From HRBIN12 sp964640965 (GTDB lineage: Bacteria; Actinomycetota; UBA4738; HRBIN12), in contig CAZXJB010000114.1 of NCBI GenBank assembly GCA_964640965.1, forward strand, positions 1-7,029: DNA of 7,029 bases, written 5' to 3'. Positions 1-5,757 of this stretch are shown here, one piece after another. A model generated the notes under the pieces. It ran no database searches, was not told the DNA's origin, and saw nothing but the letters and a program-made list of their open reading frames with translations. The position numbers were made by a program, and so were the translations under genes. Each line of letters starts with the position of its first letter. Positions within the stretch are counted from its first letter, which is position 1.

Positions 1-826
1 CGAGCTCCATGATGCGCTCGGCGTTCTCGCGGGCCTCCTTCGGCTCGAAGCGCGTCGAGTGCTCGGTCGGGTCGTCGCAGTAGCTCCCCTCGTGGTCCGT
101 CGTGGACTTGTTGTCGACGATGAGGTTGGACTGCGCGGCGACCGCGTACAGGTGCTCCGGGAGGGTCGGCCCGTACATCGAGGTGAAGAAGTGGTCGGCG
201 AGCACGAACCGGTCGGCGTACGCCCAGTAGTTCGGGATGTCCTCGCGCTCCAGGTACGAGTAGCCACTCATGTCATGGCCGTACAGGGGGGCCTTCTCGG
301 CGTCGGTCGGGATCACGCCATTCATCCGGTTGAACCCGTTCATCTTCCCGCCGTTGATCGCCACGAGGCCGCAGCGGAAGCAGTGCGTGAGGTCGTGCTC
401 GTACACGTCCGGGCCACGCGTGAGTCGCACGGTCGGGCCGTCCTCGCAGCCGTCCTCGGTGCATCGGATCGTCCCCCCCTCGGTCGCGCCCGCGGCCCCC
501 GGGTAGGTCGCGAAGTAGTTGTTGAAGGTCCGGTTCTCCTTGACGATGAAGACGACGTGCTCGATCGGCGCGTCGGCGAGGGAGACGCCGGGGCTCGGCG
601 AGGTCGTGGGCCCGGTCCCGCCCCCGCCGGTCGGTCCCGTGGACGGCCCCCCTGCGCGCTCGCCCGAGCCCCCGCCGCCGGTGGCCCAGGCGGCGACCAC
701 GATCAGGAGGCCGAGGGCGACCACGAGGGCGAGGAACCCGCGCCGCCGGGCGGCCCGCCGTCGGGCGAGGCGAGCCCGCTCGCGGGAGACGGGGAGCCGA
801 GAGCCGGGTCCGGGCGTGAGCGACAC
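1..826 (-). CDS. Secreted phosphoesterase, phospholipase C / acid phosphatase type (PF04185-like), C-terminus cut by window edge
   Basis: This is the N-terminal 275 residues of an exported phosphoesterase of the phospholipase C/AcpA superfamily, which hydrolyses phosphate mono- or diesters outside the membrane; the substrate cannot be told here. An arginine-rich N-terminus (residues 15–29) precedes one hydrophobic segment (31–48), then a Gly/Ser/Thr/Pro linker (50–82), then the catalytic domain. The family hallmark IEHVVFIVKENRTFNNYF begins at residue 88; E97–N98 match the metal-binding Glu-Asn pair. FTSMYGPTLPEHLY (214–227) matches the family's GPT-x-P motif, with T221 the likely nucleophile. 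Cysteines at 122, 127, 149 and 152 could form disulfides or bind metal. The start is uncertain: I chose GTG at 826, with a G-rich stretch upstream. An in-frame GTG at 862 would add 12 residues but has no purine-rich site. The gene lies about 47 bases after sulfatase B and is probably last or near-last in the visible operon. Family assignment is firm; start and substrate are not. Confidence 0.88.
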   Translation of the reverse strand, partial: MSLTPGPGSRLPVSRERARLARRRAARRRGFLALVVALGLLIVVAAWATGGGGSGERAGGPSTGPTGGGGTGPTTSPSPGVSLADAPIEHVVFIVKENRTFNNYFATYPGAAGATEGGTIRCTEDGCEDGPTVRLTRGPDVYEHDLTHCFRCGLVAINGGKMNGFNRMNGVIPTDAEKAPLYGHDMSGYSYLEREDIPNYWAYADRFVLADHFFTSMYGPTLPEHLYAVAAQSNLIVDNKSTTDHEGSYCDDPTEHSTRFEPKEARENAERIMEL

Positions 827-873
827 CGCCCCGAGTATCCCCCATCCGAGGCCGCGGGGCACGCAGCCGGGGT
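827..873 (-). other. Only intergenic gap, between sulfatase B and the phosphoesterase
   Basis: This short GC-rich spacer shows no convincing stem-loop followed by a T-run and no good -35/-10 pair. It contains a G-rich stretch (GGATGGGGG) 9 to 20 bases upstream of the chosen GTG that could act as a loose ribosome site. If the phosphoesterase really starts at the GTG at 862, the gap shrinks to 11 bases. Confidence 0.5.
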
Positions 874-2358
874 TCAGGCTCGAGCGGCGCGCAGGGCGAC
901 GAGCACGAGGAGCGCGCCGAGCACGAGCACCCCGAGGAGCGTCCGCCCGCCCGCGCCCGCGGCCCCGTACCCCGGCGGAGGCGGATCGCAGAGCTCGGCG
1001 AGGCGCGCGCGGCGCTCGCGCAGGACCTCGCCCATCCCGGGATCCCCCGCCAGGTTCTCCAGTTGGAACGGATCGGCGCGCAGGTCGTAGAGCTCCTCCT
1101 CGCCGGTCTCGTACCGGACGTAGGTCCACCGCCGCGAGCGCACCGCGCAGTAGGTCGGCACGGGGTTCGCGCCCGCGAGGTGCTCGATCAGCAGGTCTTC
1201 GCGCCTGGGCCCGGGCTCGCCCCGGAGCGCCGGGAGCAGGCTGATGCCCTCCGCGCCGGGCGCCGGGATGCCCGTGGCGTCGGCGATCGTGGGTGCGAGA
1301 TCCACGTTCGCCGCCAGGATCTCCGGGCGCGCCCCCGCGAGGACCCCGCCCTCGTCCCAGCGCACGACGAGCGGGACTCGGATCGCCTCCTCGTACGCGG
1401 CCTCCTTCCGCCGCCAACGGTGCTCGCCCCACAGCAGGCCGTTGTCGGAGGTGTAGATGAAGAGCGTGTCCGCGAGGCGCCCGGTGTCGCGGAGCGCGTC
1501 GATGAGCCCGGCCACCGCCCGATCGACCGCGAGGAGCGAGCCGTACTGGTTGCGGCGCAGCGCGTCGATGTGCTCCCGCCGCGCTTCGCTGAGCGGCTGG
1601 AGGTCCCGCACCCACGCCGGCTTGTCGGAGACGTCCGCCTCGTCGTACGAGGGCGGCCGCCAGGGGGCGAGGTCGGCGAACGCCCCCTCGTCGCCGGGCG
1701 CCGGCGGCGCCGGGCCGTGGGGCGCGGCCGGAGCGAAGGTGAGGAAGAGCGGCCCGGGCGTCTCGCGCACGAACGCCTCGGCCATCGCCGCGAGGACGTC
1801 CGTCGAGTAGTCCTCCGGCGCGGAGCCGTACCGACGCACCTCGCCGTCGACCTGGAGGGTGTAGTCCTCGTACTGCGCGTGGATGAACGCCGCCCACCGG
1901 TCCCACCCCGGGGGGATGTAGCCCGTCAGGCCCGCGTGCTGGTACCCGTCCAGGTACTTGCCGAACAGCCCGGTGGTGTAGCCGGCGTCGTGCAGCCAGG
2001 TCGCGAGCGTCGAGCCGTCGCGGAACCACTCGAACCGCCCGAAGGGCGGCACCTGCCGGTACACGCCGGTCGTGTGGGAGTACTCCCCCGTCAGGATCGT
2101 CGCGCGGCTCGGGCAGCACAGCGGGTTCACGACGAAGGCGTCGGGGAAGCTCGCGCCGCGCCGGACCAGCTCGCGCTGCACGGTGGGCATCGCCCAGAGC
2201 GTGTCGAACCGCTGATCGTCGGTGACGACGAGGACGATGGCGGCCGGGGCGCCCCCCGAGGGCGTCTCCGCGCTCGCCGCCCGCGGCCCGGCGGCGCCGA
2301 GCACGACCACCGACGCGACCGCCGCGGCGGCGGCGAGCCCGAGCAGACGGCGCCTCAT
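874..2358 (-). CDS. Sulfatase B: secreted type I (formylglycine) sulfatase with C-terminal membrane anchor
   Basis: This 494-residue arylsulfatase-superfamily hydrolase would cleave sulfate esters outside the cytoplasm. An N-terminal signal peptide (MRRR, then a hydrophobic Ala/Val stretch to about 24) ends in an A-x-A-like site at ASA (28–30). Catalytic motifs appear in order: TDDQ (46–49) metal ligands; CCPSR (81–85), where C81 in the C-x-P-S-R context is the residue converted to formylglycine; GKYLDGY (133–139); APH (210-214 region, H214); SDNG (304–307) metal ligands; and K318. The double-cysteine signature and the GKYL…PPGWDRW block resemble the N-acetylglucosamine-6-sulfatase/Sulf subgroup, so a sulfated glycan is a reasonable but unproved substrate. 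The C-terminal part has the usual ELYDLRADPFQLENLA block. A proline/glycine linker and a hydrophobic helix (about 473–489) with an Arg-containing tail follow, so the enzyme is probably tethered. I chose the ATG at 2358 because it overlaps the previous stop by one base (TGATG); a longer open frame upstream is sulfatase A read out of frame. Confidence 0.93.
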   Translation of the reverse strand: MRRRLLGLAAAAAVASVVVLGAAGPRAASAETPSGGAPAAIVLVVTDDQRFDTLWAMPTVQRELVRRGASFPDAFVVNPLCCPSRATILTGEYSHTTGVYRQVPPFGRFEWFRDGSTLATWLHDAGYTTGLFGKYLDGYQHAGLTGYIPPGWDRWAAFIHAQYEDYTLQVDGEVRRYGSAPEDYSTDVLAAMAEAFVRETPGPLFLTFAPAAPHGPAPPAPGDEGAFADLAPWRPPSYDEADVSDKPAWVRDLQPLSEARREHIDALRRNQYGSLLAVDRAVAGLIDALRDTGRLADTLFIYTSDNGLLWGEHRWRRKEAAYEEAIRVPLVVRWDEGGVLAGARPEILAANVDLAPTIADATGIPAPGAEGISLLPALRGEPGPRREDLLIEHLAGANPVPTYCAVRSRRWTYVRYETGEEELYDLRADPFQLENLAGDPGMGEVLRERRARLAELCDPPPPGYGAAGAGGRTLLGVLVLGALLVLVALRAARA

Positions 2359-3734
2359 CAGCCCCGGTAACGGGCGAGCGCGGCGGCCATGTCCGCGACG
2401 ATAGCCGCCCGGGCGGGGTCGTGGGCGAGGTTCACGAGCTCGAACGGGTCTCGGCGGAGGTCGTAGAGCTCGCGCTCGCCGGTGGCGAGCTCGACGTACA
2501 GCCAGCCCGGCCGCCGCAGGCCCCACCAGGCGGGCACGCGCGGGTCGCCCGCGAACTCCAGGTACGCCTCCCCCCATGGGGGCGACCCCCCACGGAGCAG
2601 CGGCACGAGGCTCGCGCCGTCGAGCGGCCCGCCCGGCGGCACGTCCGCGAGATCCAGGATCGTCGGCGCGAGGTCCACGGCCGAGACGATCGCCGGCTCC
2701 AGGCGGTGCGTGAGCCCCGGCGCGCGCACGAGCAGCGGCACCCGGATGCACTCCTCGTAGGGGCAGGACTTGCGGGTCCACCGATGCTCGCCGAAGGCGA
2801 GCCCGTTGTCGGAGGTGAAGACGATCACGGTCTCCTCGAGCTCGCCCCGGTCGCGCAGCGCCTCGAGGATGCGACGCACCGCCTCGTCGACCGCGAGGAG
2901 CGTCTCGAACGAGCGGCGCTCGGCCTCCCGCAGCGTCTCCAGGCCTGCCGCGTCGAGCGGCGGCAGGGCCCGCACCCAGGCCGGCTTGTCGGAGACGTCG
3001 ACCTCGCCGAGGGAGGGCGGGCTCGACAGGGCGAGGTCCGCGTACCGTCCCGCGTGGCGGGGCACGGGCTCGGCGGGCGGGTGCGGGGCCGTCGGCGCGA
3101 ACCACAGGAAGAAGGGGCGGTCGCTCGGGGCCTGCTCGATGAACCGCACCGCGTGGTCGGCGAAGACGTCGGTCGAGTACGCGTCCGCGCCGTAGGGGAC
3201 CGGGGTGCCCTGCTCGATCAGCGTGAAGTCGTGGTAGATGCTCTCGGGCCCGCCCTGCTGCTTGCCCCACCACCGGTCCCAGCCGGGCGGCACGTACGGG
3301 CCGCGGCCGAACGGGTACCCGTTCAAGTACTTGCCGACGAGCGCCGTCTCGTACCCCGCCGCGTCCAGCCATGTCGCGAGCGTGTCGGTCTCGTCGAGCC
3401 GCTCGCCGTCCGTGTTGCCGAGGACGCCCGTGTGGTGCGCGTAGCGCCCCGTGAGCATCGTCGCCCGCGAGGGGCAGCAGAGCGGCGTGTTCACGACGGC
3501 GTGGGTGAACACCACCCACCGGTCGGCGGCATCGAGCGCGCGGGACTGCAGGTACGGCATCACCGGGACGTTCCGCGGGATCGAGCGGAAGGACTGGTCG
3601 TCGGTCACGATCACGACGACGTTGAGGCGAGGCGAGTCGGCGCGCGGGAGGATCTCGGGCGCGAGCGCGGCCGCGACCATGAGGCCGATCGCGCCGGCGA
3701 GGAGCGTGAGGGGGCGCCGGCGCCGGGGGCTCAT
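2358..3734 (-). CDS. Sulfatase A: exported type I (formylglycine) sulfatase, paralogue of sulfatase B
   Basis: This 458-residue sulfatase is close to the normal family length. A basic start (MSPRRRR) leads into one hydrophobic segment (9–25) with a possible A-L-A cleavage site at 23–25, so it is either secreted or N-terminally anchored; there is no lipobox. Catalytic motifs are complete: TDDQ (44–47), CCPSR (86–90) with C86 as the predicted formylglycine site, GKYLNGY (134–140), H218 in APTAPH, SDNG (308–311), and K322 after the GEHRW block. The chain ends with ELYDLRRDPFELVNLAHDP (423–440) and a short helix, without the C-terminal membrane helix of sulfatase B. The two share long blocks (PPGWDRW, YSTDV, DVSDKPAWVR, LLAVD, SDNGL, GEHRW) and are evidently a tandem duplication. 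The ATG at 3734 overlaps the methyltransferase stop by ATGA; an upstream ATG at 3890 would add 52 residues lying wholly inside the methyltransferase gene and is rejected. A GlcNAc-6-sulfatase-like activity is an inference from the CCPSR and GKYLN motifs. Confidence 0.93.
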   Translation of the reverse strand: MSPRRRRPLTLLAGAIGLMVAAALAPEILPRADSPRLNVVVIVTDDQSFRSIPRNVPVMPYLQSRALDAADRWVVFTHAVVNTPLCCPSRATMLTGRYAHHTGVLGNTDGERLDETDTLATWLDAAGYETALVGKYLNGYPFGRGPYVPPGWDRWWGKQQGGPESIYHDFTLIEQGTPVPYGADAYSTDVFADHAVRFIEQAPSDRPFFLWFAPTAPHPPAEPVPRHAGRYADLALSSPPSLGEVDVSDKPAWVRALPPLDAAGLETLREAERRSFETLLAVDEAVRRILEALRDRGELEETVIVFTSDNGLAFGEHRWTRKSCPYEECIRVPLLVRAPGLTHRLEPAIVSAVDLAPTILDLADVPPGGPLDGASLVPLLRGGSPPWGEAYLEFAGDPRVPAWWGLRRPGWLYVELATGERELYDLRRDPFELVNLAHDPARAAIVADMAAALARYRG

Positions 3735-4483
3735 GCTCGCCGTCGCACCACCCAGATGTTCTCGGCGGGGAACCGCCGCGCCCAGGCGAGCGGCGCGAAC
3801 CACGGGTAGGTGGTGCGCGCCTGACGGGGCGGCCGGAGCTCGATCAGGTCGAGCACCTCGAAGCCGCTCCGCCGGAACAGGCGGATCCACTCGCCGTAGG
3901 GGAGCTGGAAGTCCACCGAGTCCTCATCCCAGCGGCGCATCCCGAAGTACTCGCGCTGCAGCCGCTCGCTCACGGCCTCCGCCTCGGTCTCCCAGCACAC
4001 GAAGTGCCAGGCGCTCCCCATGTTGAACACGAGCCGGCCCCCGGGGCGCAGCAGCCGGGCGGCCTCCGGCACCGTCCGGTAGGGGTCGGCGAAGGACATC
4101 GCGCCGTGGTCGCACATGACGAGGTCGAAGCAACCGTCGGCGAAGGGCGCGCGCTCCGCGTCCGCCAGCACGAGTGGGACCCGCGCCCGCGCCCGGGCGA
4201 TGAGCGCGCGGGCGTGCGCGAGCTGCCGGGCCGAGAGGTCCATACCGACCGGGCGCGCGCCGCGCCGGGCGAGCCAGATCGACCACTGGGCGCCACCGCA
4301 GCCGTACTCCAGCACGTCCAGCCCGCGCACGTCCCCGAGGGCGCGGACCCGACCCTCGGGGATGCCCCAGACGCCCCAGCGGCCGAGCCGGGCGAGCTGC
4401 CGGCCGTGCGTCGCCTGGTACCCGTCGGAGGTCTCCTCCCAGTGCCGCCGGTTCTTCCGCACGTGGGGCGAGGACCGGCTCAT
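3731..4483 (-). CDS. Class I SAM-dependent methyltransferase (Methyltransf_11/25-like)
   Basis: This 250-residue cytoplasmic protein has the Rossmann-like fold of class I methyltransferases, which transfer a methyl group from S-adenosylmethionine. Motif I is VLEYGCGGA (57–65), which binds SAM. The acidic end of strand 2 is GMDLS (80–84, D82). ADAERAPFADGCFDLVMCDHG (107–127) is the motif II region, and LLRPGGRLVF (144–153) is the post-II/motif III block. The N-terminus (HWEETSDGYQATHGRQL, 14–30) and the Trp/Phe-rich C-terminus (about 196–246) probably form the substrate pocket. The acceptor cannot be named: small molecules, lipids or quinone-like compounds are all possible. The ATG at 4483 overlaps the stop of the MogA–XdhC gene by ATGA and has no clear Shine-Dalgarno site, which suggests translational coupling. 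Its own stop overlaps the sulfatase A start the same way. No frameshift or missing motif is visible. Confidence 0.9.
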   Translation of the reverse strand: MSRSSPHVRKNRRHWEETSDGYQATHGRQLARLGRWGVWGIPEGRVRALGDVRGLDVLEYGCGGAQWSIWLARRGARPVGMDLSARQLAHARALIARARARVPLVLADAERAPFADGCFDLVMCDHGAMSFADPYRTVPEAARLLRPGGRLVFNMGSAWHFVCWETEAEAVSERLQREYFGMRRWDEDSVDFQLPYGEWIRLFRRSGFEVLDLIELRPPRQARTTYPWFAPLAWARRFPAENIWVVRRRA

Positions 4484-5757
4484 CGCGCGGCGTGGAGCCA
4501 GCCGCCCTCGCGTCCGTGACGCGCCGCGACGAGGCCGGCCGCGATCGACAGGGCGATCTCGACGGGGCGCTGACCCCCGAGGTCAAGGCCGAGCGGCGTG
4601 CGGACCCGCGCGAGCGCCTCCTCGGTGAGCCCCCGCGCACGGAGCTCCTCCAGGAAGGGCGCGACGTGCCGCCGGCTGCCCATCACGCCGACGAACCCCG
4701 CGGGGCCTCGCAGGACCTCCGCGAGCTGCTCGACGAGGCCCGGGGCGTCGTGGTCGGTGAACACGACGGCCGACCGCGCCTCGAGCGCGAGCTCCCCGAG
4801 CCCCGCCACGATCGTCCACGGCAGGCCGCGATCCTCGGGCCGGATCCGCTCGGCCCTCGGCTCGACCAGGGCGGGCGACCAGCCCAGGCGCTTGGCGAGC
4901 GGGCACAGCTCGCGCGCGACGTCCGTGGCCGAGACGATCGCGAGCAGCGAGGGGGGCAGCACCGGCTCGAGGAGCACCTCGACGCTCCCGAGCTCGTGCT
5001 CGAGCGTGCGGACCTGCGGCACGCCGGCCTCGAGGATCTCCGGAGCGAGCCGCGCCACCGCCTCGTCGAACTCCGCGCACCCGAGGGTGCCCGCCACGGG
5101 ACCCCCGGGGACGACCTCGAGCCGGTTGCCGAGGCGGCAGGGGGGCTGCCCGTGGAGCTTGACCGCCGTCGCCCGCACGAGCGGGGCGGCCTCCGCGGGG
5201 GCGGGGGTGGGGGACCCGCCCGCGCCGGCCTCGGCGTGGCCGGTCGGGTGCGCGCCGGTCGCCCCGGCGAGGAGCTCGACCGCGTGGTGCACCACGGGGA
5301 GCACGGCCTCCAGGCTCTCGCGCACCCCGCGCGGGCTCCCCGGCAGGTTCACGATCAGCGTGCGTCCCCGGGTCCCCGCCACCGCGCGCGAGAGCGCGGC
5401 CATCGGGGTCTTCTCCAGGCCCGCGTGGCGCATGAGCTCGGCGAGCCCCGGCGCCTCGCGCTCGATCACCGCGCGCGTGGCCTCGGGCGTCACGTCCCGC
5501 GGCCCGAACCCCGTCCCCCCGGTCGTCACGACGAGGGCCACCCCGCGCGCGACGAGTTCGAGCAGGCGGGCCTCGATCTCCGGCCGCTCGTCGGGCACGA
5601 CCGAGCGCTCGACCACCGCGAAGCCGGCCTCCTCCAGGAGGGCCTGCGCGAGGTCCCCGGACTCGTCCCGGCGGGTACCGTGGCTCACCCCGTCGGAGAC
5701 GGTGACGACCGCGGCGAGGGGGCGCGGATCCACCGAGGGCTCATCCACGCGCCCCAT
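4480..5757 (-). CDS. MogA/MoaB–XdhC fusion: molybdopterin adenylyltransferase joined to molybdenum-cofactor insertion chaperone
   Basis: This 425-residue protein carries two molybdenum-cofactor domains. Residues 12–165 are MogA/MoaB-like: TTGGTG (78–83), RDVTPEAT (87–94), PGLAELMR (103–110) and NLPGSPRGVRE (137–147) match the molybdopterin-binding fold that adenylylates molybdopterin before molybdate insertion. A low-complexity Ala/Gly/Pro linker (about 166–190) leads to an XdhC/CoxI-like half (191–418). That half has an N-terminal part containing GTLGCAEFD with C227, then a Rossmann part ending in GVMGSRRH (357–364), RVRTPLGLDLG (384–394) and an EIALSIAAGLVAARHG helix (400–415). XdhC proteins bind the finished cofactor, assist sulfuration and deliver it to xanthine dehydrogenase-type or CO dehydrogenase-type enzymes. 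The usual G-x-G-x-x Rossmann motif reads IVSATDVA (274–281), without its glycines. The ATG at 5757 overlaps the membrane protein gene by 17 bases; GTG at 5748 is an alternative start. No client molybdoenzyme lies in the window. Confidence 0.9.
   Translation of the reverse strand: MGRVDEPSVDPRPLAAVVTVSDGVSHGTRRDESGDLAQALLEEAGFAVVERSVVPDERPEIEARLLELVARGVALVVTTGGTGFGPRDVTPEATRAVIEREAPGLAELMRHAGLEKTPMAALSRAVAGTRGRTLIVNLPGSPRGVRESLEAVLPVVHHAVELLAGATGAHPTGHAEAGAGGSPTPAPAEAAPLVRATAVKLHGQPPCRLGNRLEVVPGGPVAGTLGCAEFDEAVARLAPEILEAGVPQVRTLEHELGSVEVLLEPVLPPSLLAIVSATDVARELCPLAKRLGWSPALVEPRAERIRPEDRGLPWTIVAGLGELALEARSAVVFTDHDAPGLVEQLAEVLRGPAGFVGVMGSRRHVAPFLEELRARGLTEEALARVRTPLGLDLGGQRPVEIALSIAAGLVAARHGREGGWLHAAR
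5183..5213 (+). other. G-run cluster with G-quadruplex potential inside the MogA–XdhC linker
   Basis: The plus (template) strand carries four runs of four or five G at 5183–5186, 5197–5201, 5203–5207 and 5209–5213, the last three separated by single bases. On the coding strand this is the C-rich sequence encoding the Gly/Ser/Pro/Ala linker between the MogA and XdhC domains. It may be only a by-product of low-complexity codons in a GC-rich genome; any structural or regulatory effect is speculative. Confidence 0.3.

Noticed and set aside
273..845. Minus-strand frame of 190 codons starting at ATG 845
   Set aside because: It is Arg-rich nonsense one frame off from the phosphoesterase, whose frame contains the full KENRTFNNYF and GPTLPEH motifs.
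827..873. Possible promoter with GATACT as -10 element
   Set aside because: The match is weak, there is no -35 element at the right distance, and in a GC-rich gap of this size it is not distinguishable from chance.
1616..2999. Identical 20-base stretches at 1616–1635 and 2980–2999 considered as a dispersed repeat or recombination site
   Set aside because: Both encode the same conserved sulfatase peptide (DVSDKPAW) in the same frame, so they are explained by gene duplication and codon bias.
2359..3519. Extension of the sulfatase B frame upstream to an ATG at 3519, giving an 881-residue protein
   Set aside because: The extra 387 residues are out-of-frame sulfatase A sequence. A real signal peptide begins at the ATG at 2358.
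1063..3809. Long plus-strand open frames opposite the two sulfatases (1063–2370 and 2421–3809)
   Set aside because: They mirror the sulfatase codons and consist of Arg/Val/Glu-rich sequence with no domain. The minus-strand frames carry complete catalytic motifs.
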